Positions 47,038-59,009 of a stretch of DNA of 64,000 bases are shown in pieces. Source of the stretch: Mytilus trossulus (taxonomy: Eukaryota > Mollusca > Bivalvia > Mytilida > Mytilidae); the NCBI RefSeq assembly GCF_036588685.1, contig NC_086375.1, positions 7,061,916 to 7,125,915 on the forward strand, written 5' to 3'. Each line of letters starts with the position of its first letter. The stretch's first letter is position 1. Made by a program: the position numbers and the translations under genes. Under the pieces are notes generated by a model. The model made no database searches, was not told the origin of the DNA, and worked only from the letters and a program-made list of their open reading frames with translations.

Positions 47038-47623
47038 AGGTATTATCTACGGGTATAAGGATTGGAATAGTCTCTTCATTTTCAGAATTTCCCATACTAA
47101 GTTGAATGTATTGCATTGTAAGAATTCGAAAAAAGCATCTAGAGCACTTGACTGCAATGACTCGAATGACTTTAACTACTATCAAACCACCCGTGCATAA
47201 AAATTTCCCCGCATACTTTATATATCCAATCAAACAGACCTTTCTATAAATAGCATAAACACATGTTCCTTACCAAACAAAAACAAACTGTATCGATGTA
47301 TGTACAACTTTGATAAATATAAAGTTTAAACAAAAGATTGAATTAATACACAGGCAATTTAAATCTTAAAATCACTTTTATGTTATGATACGATACTGTC
47401 ATTTGAAGTCTAATTTGTCAATCTCAGCGTCGACTATATAACATTTCGTAAAACGTCTAATAAAAAATCAATGTTAAAAGTTTAGCATATTTGTTTGATA
47501 AACTGTTTGCCGAAAAATTAAAAAGCAAAGAACTTAAACATTATGTTTTCCATGCTATCTTTTCCAATAAATATATCTTAATGCATAAGCATTTGAAAGT
47601 AATGCGTTTATTTTATATTTCAG

Positions 47624-47695
47624 ATTATTGAGTTATAATCCTATTACCATAATCGAGGAAGGAGCATTTGAAAATATGACATTATTATCAGTCGT
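47624..47695 (+). CDS. LRR gene, 72-nt LRR exon a
   Basis: tttcag acceptor, GT donor (GTCGT|gtaggt), exactly 72 nt, phase 2 at both ends. It encodes one 24-residue LRR with pattern LLSYNPITIIEEGAFENMTL followed by LSVV, the LxxNxIxxIxxGAFxxLxxL consensus. Confidence 0.85.
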
Positions 47696-48265
47696 GTAGG
47701 TATTAGTTGGTCATGTTTCATTTAACAATTTGTTACAATTATTGTACGTTTATAATTTCCAGTTGGTGCTTAGTGACGGGAATAAACAAGTGTTTGTTAT
47801 CTATAACGTTTCTAATTGCACTTCTGTATCATAAACAAATTCATAAAGTAGTCTCCAGCCCTTTACATACTGTTCATCATATAGTGTGTATCATAATTAT
47901 AATATTTTTATGTTTTTTCGTTTAGTAAACAATTATTTTAAAGCAATTAACTAAGTAAAAAATAGGATTATCTCCATACTTGTTGCTAATTTTTTTTGAA
48001 ACCATATATTGCTGTTTTTCTGTTATCCTCAATAACACATATATCATCATACTAGAAAGCAATACGTGTAACTGGTCATGGTTATCATAATAAAATACAA
48101 AAATATCTAATTTTTCTGATCATGAAAACATTATTAGTGGAAATGCTAATTTCATGCAGTTAAAAATGAACCGTGTATGTTTTTATTGGTTATTCGAATT
48201 ACACACTATTTTGAATAATTTATTTTTAAAGAGTAAATTATACTTTTCACATTTTTATGTTATAG

Positions 48266-48337
48266 AAGAATAGAGTTTAGTGCACTTTTGAGTATTGAGG
48301 CTGGAGCATTTATATCTTTGCCAAATCTTACACACCT
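48266..48337 (+). CDS. LRR gene, 72-nt LRR exon b
   Basis: gttatag acceptor, ACCT|gtaagt donor, 72 nt, phase 2. Encodes RIEFSALLSIEAGAFISLPN then LTHL. The Asn ladder position is replaced (FSALLS), making it a diverged LRR, but the EAGAFxxLPxL half is typical. Confidence 0.85.
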
Positions 48338-49090
48338 GTAAGTAGTATTCATTTTAATAGTAAAATTTTTGGCGTTATTCTATGCTAGAGACATACATGC
48401 GCCTTTTGAAAATAATGGTTTAGATGTCATTTTATGCAATTAGTTTAAGTAAAGAGAGGCCAAAGATACCAAAGTCATATTCAAACTCATAAGTCGCAAA
48501 TAAACTGAAAACGTCATGGTTAAAAAAGAACAAGACAAACAAAAGACAAACAACAGTACATTAAATATACATGTATATCAATACAATTCATATATAAACT
48601 ATATATTGTTAGTCACTATCAGATATTTAAAATGTATAAACGTCCTGTTGGCAGCTTATCATTAAGAAGCCTTTAGCGACATCAAATAACTTTTAAAATC
48701 GACCATTAGCCCATTAGCGCTATAAAACCATATTTAATCCACCATTTTCTACATACGAAAATGCCTGTACCAAGCCCTTTGTCTTATGTTTTTTTCGGCA
48801 ATAAAATTTATCGACAGAATGAATGTATTTGTATGCACAAATGTGCCCCTTTTATAATTCAATAGCAGACTTGTTCTTATAAATTCGAGAATCACAGATT
48901 TAGCCAGTTTAAACCGCTTACATTCCAATGAACATTAAAAACCACTCACGAAAAATAATAAAGTGACCAGAGATAAAAGAATTTTAGCACACAAACTAGT
49001 AAACAGTTGCGAATGATAAATGCATTAGGAAAATGATCAGTATTGCAACAATTTATATTAAAAAGACAACATATCATTCATGTATTACAG

Positions 49091-49162
49091 ACGCTTGGAG
49101 AACAATCAAATAACTGTAATACAACCAGGAGCGTTTAAAGACCTACCAAGCCTAGCTTGGAT
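49091..49162 (+). CDS. LRR gene, 72-nt LRR exon c
   Basis: tattacag acceptor, GGAT|gtatgt donor, 72 nt, phase 2. Encodes RLENNQITVIQPGAFKDLPS then LAW, a canonical LRR. Confidence 0.9.
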
Positions 49163-49365
49163 GTATGTATACTATTTTCTTTAAAATATATTAATCAGAA
49201 ACGAATAATTAAAACATAATTATACAGTCATTTATTTATAACGTGTGTTTTGTCTATCATTATGATATATATATTTATCTTACCTCCTATACATTTCTAG
49301 GAATATGATTGGTTAAAAGCCTCCTTTTGGAAATCGTGTATATTTAATATTAGGTTAGTTGGGAT

Positions 49366-49485
49366 GCGGGGCTTATTTCATACACGGTTAGTAGTGGAGT
49401 TACGTCCCTTTATATTCCATATGAGGTAATAAGGAGACGGGACTTATTTCATACACGGTTAGTAGTGGTGTTACGTCCCTTTAGA
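49366..49485 (+). repeat. Short tandem duplication
   Basis: gggcttatttcatacacggt, tagtagtggagttacgtccc recurs about 75 bp later as gggacttatttcatacacgg, ttagtagtggtgttacgtcc. Confidence 0.75.
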
Positions 49486-49730
49486 AAAACAAAATAGTAC
49501 TGAAAAAAATCTTAAAGGTTTCAACAGACGAAGAAAGTAATAATAAAGTGAAATAAATTCATAAAACACATTTATATCAAACAAGTTGTCATTGTTGGCA
49601 TCTGTTTGTGTATAATCAAAGGAAGTAGTTTCTTAATCATGTTAATGATAAACTGTATTGAAGACTTGCTCATTTTGATAGGTCACTAGTCTAAATTTTA
49701 CACGTAAAGATAGTCGATAAGATAAATTCG

Positions 49731-49867
49731 TTACATAGTGTGCTAGTGACGTAATACGGTATATATGGGTCAGTAAATTCCATATGGGAATTCGAGCTCC
49801 GCTCTCACCCCATATGGAATTTACTGGCCCCATATATACCGTTTTAGGTCACTAGCACACTATGTAA
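49731..49867. repeat. Long hairpin / foldback element
   Basis: The arms are nearly perfect reverse complements over about 55 bases: ttacatagtgtgctagtgac at the left end, gtcactagcacactatgtaa at the right, and ccatatggg / cccatatgg flanking the roughly 20-bp loop. The minus-strand ORF here is a by-product. Confidence 0.8.
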
Positions 49868-50689
49868 ATAATAGTTTGCTGCGAATGAATATCAAATAAA
49901 TACATCTGTTCACCTGTTTAGGATTAAGAAATCTCTACGATTGTACGGTTGTATACAGTCTAACTGTTTTAAAATTGAGTTGGTGCTAGAACACAACACA
50001 GCAGATTAAATTTTATATTTCATTCCGAAGTCTTATACTTGTACATGTTTACAAGCACCTGCATTTTACAAGCACCTGCATTCGTTCGATTTATATCCGG
50101 TCATCAGGCCAAATGTGTACACTTCATTTTTGAGTATGCAAAAAAAGCGTTTATTAAATGTAAAGACATATTTTGTATTCTTTGAACAATAGATTTAAAG
50201 TTTGCTTCACAGTCTTCCCTTTTTAGAATCTCAATGCCAAATTAGTTTATTCAAAACAATGAAAATTGTGAATGACAAGGACATCAGTTTAAAACACACA
50301 TTTGATTGACATATATATAGTTTGGTATTTCTTATAGTTAACTAAATATTTTCAAAGCTTACACAATATTTCCAGAAACGCTTGATTCTACACCAGCGGT
50401 GATGATAATCTAGACATTCGTTCACAGGACTCAAAATAAATCAATCCTATCAATATATTGATCTTATATACATAAATTAAAAACAAAAGAATAAGTAATC
50501 AATGAAAGACGTGTTTGTTAAATTTGATATATATGCCTTTTGTGCTTCTTTGTTAACTATTTGTTTGTTTTTGTTCTGATTGCAATTGTGACCGATGATG
50601 ACTGCTATGTTCCTATTTTGACAATTTTACCTCATATGTCTGTTTTGTTCACGCATCTTTGTTAATGTAACGGAATTTGACGCGACTGT

Positions 50690-50895
50690 CATACAAGTGA
50701 GAGTTTTAGCGCTTTACAACCAAGTTAAGTCCATCATTTTCTACATAGGAAATGCCTGTACCAAGTCAGAAATATGACAGTTGTTGTCCATTCGTTTCAA
50801 GTGATTTATCCTTTGATTTTTCTCATTTGATTAGGGACTATCCGTTTTGAATTATACTCTGAGTTCATTATTATTGTGATTTTAATTTTTTTGCA
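50690..50895 (+). repeat. Dispersed repeat family D, copy
   Basis: gtgagagttttagcgcttta, tccatcattttctacatagg, ctgtaccaagtcagaaatat, tattattgtgattttaattt: same order as 24598-24798. A fragment of the same family lies at 48697-48790. Confidence 0.65.
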
Positions 50896-51012
50896 AATCC
50901 CTTCTTGCATTGCTCAACTACCTTTATGCATTTTTGTTTTTGGCTTGTCTTTGCACGTGTCTTCAAACGGTTTTCAACTGTTCAGTATTAGAAGGGATAA
51001 CATTTTATTTCT

Positions 51013-51470
51013 TTACGAAAAATATCAAAGGGACATTCAAACTCATAAATCGAAAGTAAACTGACAACGCCATGGCTAAAAATGAAAAAGACAAACAGAC
51101 AAACAATAGTACACCTGACACAACATAGTAAACTAAAGAATAAACAACACGAGCCCCACCAAAAACTAGAGATGATGGCAGGTGCTCCGGAAGGGTAAGC
51201 AGATCCTGCTCCACATGTGGCACCCATCGTGTTACTTATGTGATAACAAATCCGGTAAATAGTATAATTCGGTAGGTCAAATTCATGAAAGGGAAGGGGT
51301 TTGTAGTTTAGGAACATATTCGATATCATTTGTGAAACAGGTATTCCATAACGATTAACCAACTCGTGATGGCGGCCGTAAAATTTACGAAAGGATGATT
51401 TCAACTTCACCATTTGGAACTCTTGGTTTAATAGCTTCCTATTAAAAGATTTTATTAACATATATTGTCA
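51013..51470 (-). mobile_element. 3' end of retroelement family E with partial ORF
   Basis: The minus strand carries a 157-codon ORF (50988-51461) whose first part, LKSSFRKFYGRHHELVNRYG, looks like the C-terminal end of a retroelement polyprotein as I recall it from mussel repeats. The remaining residues are translated tail sequence. The tail (tggagcaggatctgcttacc, ccatggcgttgtcag, tatgagtttgaatgtccctt) identifies further copies at 52470-52910, 57055-57125 and 48457-48580. Confidence 0.55.
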
Positions 51471-52469
51471 GCATTTACTACATACGTCTGGTTACTTTTA
51501 CGTATTTGTTTCACTTACTTGATTGCAATTAAAAGAAACAAATGACCTAGGTATTGTTTTCTAGTAAAGATAATGTTTTTTTTTTATTTTCTTCTTAGAT
51601 ATTTACAATAATTCAAACATGTCAAAGCTAAACGACCATTCTACATAACGTTACAGATGCATAGTAAACAATAAAAAAAATTAAAAATTAGGCCACAAGT
51701 AAACTTGACTTTCTTACAATAAAAACGTCAAAGGCAAATTAATCCTCGTTTAATGTATATACATTTGTACCAATGTATCCTTGTCAAATAATTTCTGATG
51801 ATTTAAATTTTGATGATATGTTAATATCACTTATAGGATAACATCGTTGTTCTTCGTTCATTGAATTGTAAATTCGTAAGGAGTAAAAGCTTTTATTGGA
51901 GTACATTATTAAACGATTGCCTGTTCATATATTCAGTATGAACCTCGTTTGTCATCAACGGACCGTTAGTGCATTGTACAATATACTTATCAAATTTGTC
52001 TATCAATGTAATAAATAACAATTCCCCTTACCAGAATGATGCTTTCATCATAGAGCAAAAAAAAACTCAATTAACTGAAAAAACGGGGCGAAAGATACCA
52101 GAGGGACAGTCAAACTCATTAATCAAAAATAAACGGACAACGCAAATTAGAGACGAATTCCTTGAAAACTGACGATCCCACCACAACCGTGAATTAAATC
52201 AATTGTGTAATATCTGTACAATTGATCTGGCAAAAAATCAAACATATCCTATCATAAATTCCGAGATTACTCTGACGTCCAACGGCTATTTTGTCAGACA
52301 AGCTGGGGCCGTGGGACTTCAGAGCTCGTCCCATATCAAAAAGTGAATATTTGCCTGTCCAAAATAGATACGCTGCTTTGTTGCTTCTTGTGCCGACTGA
52401 CTGCTTTGGAATTTTGGTATTATATAAATCGAGCATCAATCTGTTCATTTTTCATTTTGTCTCTTCATT

Positions 52470-52910
52470 CATGTAAGTTTCACTCCCTTTCATGAATGTG
52501 ACCTACCGAATTAGACTATTTACCGGATTTTTCTTTATCATATAAGCAATACGACGGGTGCCACATGTGGAGCAGGATCTACTTGTCCTTCCGGAGCACC
52601 TGGGATCACCCATAGTTTTTGGTGGGATTCGTGTTGTTTATTCTTTAGTTGTCTTTGTTATAAAATTTACCGTATGGTACTTATACATCTTTGGATTTCA
52701 AATGTTTGGCTCTGAGCGTTCCTGATGAAGGTAAATCCAGAAAAGCGCTTCGGACGCAAGAAATTAATAACGTGTTGTTTTTAATATTTTATGTCATGTG
52801 TACTATTGTTTGTCTGTTTGTCTCTTTCATTTTAAGCCATGGCGTTGTCAGCTTTATTTCGATTTATGAGTTTGACTGTCCTTTTGGTATCTTTCGTCCC
52901 ACTTTCACCT
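52470..52910 (+). mobile_element. Retroelement family E tail, split by a nested insertion
   Basis: It matches the reverse complement of 51013-51300 on both sides of an insertion: up to ttctttagttgtctttgtt near 52659, and again from atgtcatgtgtactattg near 52790. The roughly 130 bp between contain the hammerhead motif at 52716-52757. Confidence 0.65.
52716..52757 (+). ncRNA. Hammerhead ribozyme-like motif in nested insertion
   Basis: Stem I GCGUUC, core CUGAUGA (52722-52728), stem II GG/CC with loop UAAAU, GAAA (52740-52743), stem III AG/CU closing a CG dinucleotide, cleavage triplet UUC (cut after 52751), stem I GGACGC with six pairs. The core is intact, but stem II is only two pairs and its inner closing pair is A-A instead of G-C, so activity is doubtful. 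The upstream word ggatttcaaatgtttggc parallels the 40-kb family. Confidence 0.6.
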
Positions 52911-53262
52911 TCCTGCCACCCTTTATTGTATCTGTATTATAACAGTTTTCACAGTGAGCCATGGCATTTTGACAAATAATTCAAACAATTCATTTTAAAA
53001 TAAAGTTGTATTTTCCGTAACCGGCTTTTAAATATTTTTGTTGATATTTTCAAATACCTATCATAAACTGCCAAAAGTTGAAAAACCAAAAACTGTTGGT
53101 AGCAATTTATTAGAATCGACTTTGACACGAATAATAATTTAAATAACGATGTCGATCGTTCAAAATAAATCTATCTCTATGATCTAGTTGTCGGATGGTT
53201 TTTTGGGATGTTACTATTAGGAATGTGACTACGTTATACAATTATGGCCCGTTGAAAAGGTT

Positions 53263-53354
53263 AATATCCAAAATTGTCAACACGAAAATGTTTTTTTGAT
53301 TTAGGGTGCAGCCCGAAGTGAAATAACTTTTAAGGGTTGACAATTTTGGATATT
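53263..53354. repeat. Hairpin with perfect 19-bp arms
   Basis: aatatccaaaattgtcaac at 53263-53281 and its exact reverse complement at 53336-53354, with a 54-bp loop. Confidence 0.85.
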
Positions 53355-53869
53355 CATCGATTCTAAGGAGCCACAATAATTTTATAATACCGAACTAACA
53401 GTGGAAGGGCATTTCGAACACTTACTAGTCTATATTTTAACATAACACACAGCTGTATGACGTTTGTAAATACATTTGTCTTCGAATAATTCGAATTTAC
53501 TACAAAAGTAGAATATTTTTGTAAAAATATTGATGGACCCGAAAAGAACCTTTTATAAGAGATACCATCGGCTGCTGGCACTCCCAGCTGTATGCATGTT
53601 CAATGCCTTATTTTCTCGTCTCTCGGTGGACTTTCAAGTGTAACATGAACGCTGCCATTTTGTTTATTTACGTTTGTGACGTCATTTTTTTGGGATATAA
53701 CTCAAGTAAAAATAGGGTTGTCCACCGCTGGCGTAAATTTTTAATATTTATATTTAATGCGTTTCCCTCGGTTTTAGTTTGTTACCCCGATTTTGTTTAT
53801 TGTCCATGGATTTATGAGTTTTGAACAGCGGTTATTACTGTTGCCTTTATTTAGGGTTTTTGTCCGTTC

Positions 53870-55020
53870 TTGCAATTGCATGAAAATTAACTGCATTATT
53901 CCTTGTGACGTGATAACGTTACACCCAATAGAATTGTTTGTTTGAAATATATGTAAGGTATTATAATAACAATTGTTACATTGTGTAATTATATAATAAA
54001 TTAAAGAACCTATAATTAAATTAAATGATCAACGTTTTTTGACTTGGTGAGACACATTAAAAAGATAGACAAGCAATAAAGTAATTCTAAAAGGCAATAC
54101 AGTTTCTTTAATAGGGTTGTTTTTGTTTGTAAGCTCAACATGAGTTTCCCCAAATTATAAATACCTACCGCCCAATAGTTAAGAGACCACAATAGTATAA
54201 ATTAGTACATAGATTAAGAAAGGGGTCGAAATGAATAATTGTACAACTACATAAAGAACGCAATTTTGTAAAAATGACGAACAAAAGGAAAGGGTAGAAA
54301 GATAATTTACTGTGAATATTTGTTGGACGTACATGGGCAAATATAACAGGTCGTCCCATGTCTCACCATTTAACAGAAAAAAATATGACCCTGTGACTCT
54401 AACTTTTTCACGTGACAGGCTGTTTTTATGTGTTAGAACTGTTGTTTTTATTTGGCTCGAGCACACCCTTTTACGCTATACCATTCTCTGCACAGTAGTA
54501 AGTAAACCAACAACCAAGGTTCCTTTAAGCTGTTTGGAGTTAGAATGTGTGTTTCTTTTTAATTGTTTATTTAGAATGAATTTTACACCTCTGGTGGGTC
54601 AAATTCCGTGATTTTTTCAATGTTGCATACATCGTACGACTTTTAATGATTAAAATTGGAGAATCCCCAAGCAATATTCATGCTCGAATTTAAATGCCGA
54701 AACGAAAGTTCTTCAGTTGTTGGCTTTTGTTTAAGATTAAAAGGTTGCGTAAGGCCAAAAATATAGAAGATTTACAATAGAATACTATTGTCCGCGATAT
54801 TCCGCACCATAGGGCAACGATTGTTGCAACGTTGGTTATCACGATTGTGAACTTGCCATTCTTCCTCTCGATCATGGATATTTAATGATTGAACGGAGTT
54901 ATCTGCGCTTGTCTAAAGAAGCGTAACAATTAAACTACCTTACTGTAGCCGCATAAATTCAAGCAATACTGCGTTGGCATACTATATATAGATATATAAT
55001 TTCTGCTTTTTCCCTTTCAA
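53870..55020. other. Intron sequence, no gene recognised
   Basis: Within the LRR gene. Overlapping short ORFs on both strands near 54165-54611 lack domains, splice context or codon character, and I treat them as chance. Confidence 0.5.
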
Positions 55021-55092
55021 ACTACTAAGCAACAACACATTAACAGCAATACAAAAAGGAATGTTTGAAGACCTACAAGATCTCTATTCATT
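55021..55092 (+). CDS. LRR gene, 72-nt LRR exon d with lost AG acceptor
   Basis: By homology to the other LRR exons this one should run 55021-55092 and end TCATT|gtatgt (phase 2). It encodes LLSNNTLTAIQKGMFEDLQD then LYSL, a good LRR. The two bases before it are AA (ccctttcaa), not AG. The next AG is at 55028-55029, and its use would remove nine bases, keep the frame and drop the first three residues of the repeat (LLS region). So the exon is either spliced nine bases short, skipped, or the base is a sequencing error or allele. Confidence 0.7.
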
Positions 55093-56009
55093 GTATGTAT
55101 ATAGTTTTACAGATTTGTTTTCAAATGCAAATGCCAAGGTTAAGGAATGAACGTTATATATTAAAGGTGTTTGAGAAAAAAAGATGTACATAATCCCCTT
55201 AACTTCATAAAATTGTGTTGTTTATTGCAGTCGATTGAAATCTACAGTTTAAAATTTGTGTTTTTAGTCGACATCTTAACTTTTAAGTACGAAAGGGAAA
55301 GATAATTGCTAAAGATGTCTATGATGCATCTATTCTTGTAAACGGTTACTCTAAATGCTAACACACGCATGCTAAGAAGAATATCATCATAGGTCAGGAT
55401 TAGAACGTATTCCTTTTATATAATGCAACGATGTTCTCGTCTGAAATTATGTTTTGCTGAATGTCGCTTATCGAAACAATCATTCATCATAACGAACGGG
55501 TTGGTACTTCATCCGCTTGTTAAGTTCATACATAGTGAAACGTACATTTTTAACAGACTTAAGCTTTATGGAAAGTAACAGATTGTTACTATTAAAATAT
55601 TAAGAAAAAAACAGGAATTGTCGTCTTTTTAATGCTTTTTTTGTTTTAATCGCAAACGGATCATGAATCAATACAGTTTCAAGTTTTCACTTTAACTGTT
55701 TGTAAAATTACCGGTAAAAAAAAAATCAAAAAACAAATTTTGGTTTATCAACATCTTCTCATAACATGTGACATTTGAAGGTTACTATATTAAATTCATA
55801 CGATTTATTGTAAGAGACGTTTTATTGTAATAGAAGAAGGGTTGTTAATCTTTTTGTCAGACATGAATTTTACAACAATTTCACTTTTTTGAAAAACTAA
55901 GACACTAAGGATATCAGTAAGTACAAAATAAAAATTGATTTTATAATGTTAAGAAATTGATTATTTCTGACGTTCGTAATTTCGTTGGATTTCAAATGTT
56001 TGGCTTTGA

Positions 56010-56051
56010 GCGATCCTGATATAGGTTAATCCAGAAAAACGCCTCGGAAGC
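56010..56051 (+). ncRNA. Decayed hammerhead-like motif
   Basis: Same order as 52716-52757 with the same flanks (ggatttcaaatgtttggctt), but the core reads CUGAUAU and stem I has mismatches. The GAAA box is still present. A dead copy of the same repeat. Confidence 0.5.
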
Positions 56052-56769
56052 ATGAAATAATAAAACGTGTTTTTTGTTGTAATTTTTTTTTCTATACGTT
56101 ATATTCACTTTATAAGCATATTTCTTAGCTGTATAATCCAATTTTACTATACTAAGATGCCCTGTCATTTATGTACGAAATATCTGTTGTGTTTAATAAT
56201 TATATATTAATAGTTACACTGTAAATTGAGAATACATTGCAACCATCCTTAAACAGTTATTTCAATGCGTACCGTAATATATACTGTCAAAATAGAACCA
56301 AGTCGGGATGTTCGCCCTTCTCGTGTAAATATAATTTGTTAGTCGTAAAACGTGTTATGAACTAAAATATATTGATTGGTTTGCCAACTTAACACATTTA
56401 ACTACATACTTATCCATACTCATTCATGTTCGGCTGTTTATAAAGTTCATTCGTCAATTATTTGTGAAAGCACAGATAAAAATGCAGTTTAAGTCTTAGA
56501 TTTTAAAGTCGTACAACATACTCAATAATTAATTTAAAAAAAAACTCGAACAGCAACACAAAGTAAAATGGGTTGAATCTTTTTTAGGGATGTCAAGCTC
56601 ATAACCTTATTCAAAAGTCAAATATTTCATTTTTAAACGAAAACAATGTTTACACTATTCAAATTATTACAACTGAGACCAGTTCAGTCCATCATTGTTT
56701 ATTGCTTTTTAAATGCAAAACGTATTCGGTAAAAACGTGTTATTTTAATTTGATATGTATATATAGAAC

Positions 56770-56850
56770 AAAGAAAAAAAATTTGCGGAAGCACATTTAC
56801 ATATCTAACATTGTTGGGTTGATGTTTAGACGAGTTGTATATATATTTAA
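56770..56850 (+). mobile_element. Tail fragment of the 3-kb tRNA-like SINE
   Basis: aaatttgcggaagcacattt, acatatctaacattgttggg, ttgatgtttagacgagttgt then (ta)n: the 3' end of the element at 3295-3540, without the tRNA-like part. Confidence 0.7.
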
Positions 56851-56859
56851 TATATTCAT

Positions 56860-58725
56860 GAAAAGATTTGTTTCTACTCAACTGTCAAACGTTTCAAATG
56901 GTACTTACATTACTTAAGATTCTGTCATAGATAAAACGTTTTGTTTGGATGTTAGGCTGTAGAAAACTTATTACAAACGGGATAGCAGACATTGATTTAA
57001 ACGGTAATATTGTTTACCAATTCAGTCAATTTATATTTATCCATGTATACTTATCCTATGGCGTTGTCAGTTTGTTTTAGATTTACGAGTTTGACTGTCC
57101 CTTTGGTATCTTTCGTCCCTTTTTTATCCTATCAGTATAAGAACTTGACATGTAGAGAAAATGCAAAAATGTATATGAGACAATATCTGAAAAAGTCAAA
57201 TTTGTGGCAATAAGAAAAAACAATAAAAAAATGTCTTTATACCCGGCATTTTAATAGCACCAATCACAGAACACATATTTAGGATCTAGGAACTGCTGTC
57301 TGTAATTCAAACAATTCTTAAATGTGGTAATAATGGCAAATTTAAAAATGGTCCCAAAAAAATCCAGTGCTTTCCTCTTACCAAAGTGAATAAATTTTAA
57401 AAAGTTTCTAATGGGAATAAGGAATAAGTTTAAGAAACTATTTGTAGTTTACTAGTATATCCTGCGATAGTTTATCAAATCCCAATTATTGATTTTAGTA
57501 TACAAAAGGCTAGGTTTAGAAATATACTAAAATATAGTCAGATATGTCGGCAACATTAAGAAGAACGGACAGAGTTGGTAACAGAAAGGATTTTTTTCTA
57601 AAAAAAATGCCCTATTATCTATAGTTTAAGAAAAAACATTATTTCAGATAAGTCACAATTGGAAGAAACAACAAACAATGTCATTTATCATTTGAAACTG
57701 TATTCGCAAGATGAAAAATCTGCCTAGGAAACGAAAAATTCTAAAATAAATTCCTTTCTGTTACTATCTTCTATACTAGAATTGAAAAATGTTCTCTGCT
57801 GTTATCAAAAGCAAAATCAAATATCCTAGCATAACAAGAGAGAAGTTACTCCTGAGGACAACATTAAAATACCCTTAAAATGAAAAATTTTCTTACATGC
57901 TTTATTTATAACAAAATCAGACCATTAATGGAGAAGCTATATATTATCTATCAGATTTGTGTAAATTGGAGGCTGTTTACTTAATTTGAATATTCTTTGA
58001 ATGATTTAATTTTTAGAAAATAACAGGAGACAACATGATTTTTTGGGGGGTTGACCATTTAAATTATAACATTTTATTAGACGAAATATGAAAAAGAATG
58101 CTTAATTGGATACAGTTGGTGCATTATATACTCTTGTTAGTATTAAACTTAACATTTTTCAAAAAGAGGTCTGAATAAAAAAATTACTGTTGCGAAAGAT
58201 AAGACATGGAAATTATACTTTTTCATATATTGTCTCATGTTAGTCTTATGCGGCAATTAGGGGTCGAACAAACACAGTTGATTTACATAAGAACAACTGC
58301 ATATACACGATTAATTAAGTAGTAAAATCGTGAAGAGTATAAGATAAAAACAACAAAAACGTCGTAGTCAAAAACCATACAGACGTTTAACTAGCAAAAC
58401 ACAGCAGTTTTCCTTGAATTTAAAACTGATTAGATTCAATGTTAAACATTACCAAAGAAATATGATTTTATGGACTAATGTGAGTCTCACAGTATACAAG
58501 TAACGCTATAAAACGAGACAAGTTTTGGTGTTTTTAATTTAGTTACTTAAAGTTCGAATTATATTTCCTTAGTTGTACTTCAATTGTGTGATGTGTTTTC
58601 AATTGAATTGTAGTACGTCGCAAATTTATAGGGAACAATTTGAAATATAAGTCTTAAAATCATGCACCGGTAATAGGATAGAATAGCATCATTTAAATGT
58701 CTAAAATTACTGTATTTTGTTTCAG
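56860..58725. other. Intron sequence, mostly unannotated
   Basis: Holds a fragment of family E tail at 57055-57125 (ggcgttgtcagtttg, gagtttgactgtccctttgg). Otherwise AT-rich DNA with no exon, hairpin or repeat that I can support. Confidence 0.5.
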
Positions 58726-58797
58726 AGATCTCTCAGATAATCAAATAAAATCAATAGAAGATGGAGCATTTCAAAAGCTATCATCACTTTTTAGACT
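58726..58797 (+). CDS. LRR gene, 72-nt LRR exon e
   Basis: gtttcag acceptor, GACT|gtatgt donor, 72 nt, phase 2. Encodes DLSDNQIKSIEDGAFQKLSS then LFRL, a textbook LRR. Confidence 0.9.
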
Positions 58798-59009
58798 GTA
58801 TGTATACATAATAACTATATTAAATCGTGACTCATATTTCAAAAATAAATGTAAATTGTATCAGTGGCAGAATATATGTACTACTGTCAAAAGTTTATTG
58901 TTTTATTAAGTTAAAAGGAATTCTGCTACTATCAGTGATCAACACTTTCTGGAGGTTCTGGCTATTATTAATTTTGCCAAATATGGCTTGATTAGTTTGA
59001 TTGGTCATG

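Noticed and set aside
50085..50125. Minus-strand CUGAUGA near a repeat
   Set aside because: No GAAA at the right place and stem II would be two pairs with a wobble; no convincing stem I.
50988..51461. 157-codon minus ORF as a host gene
   Set aside because: It is the end of a retroelement ORF running into tail sequence; the tail recurs at several places.
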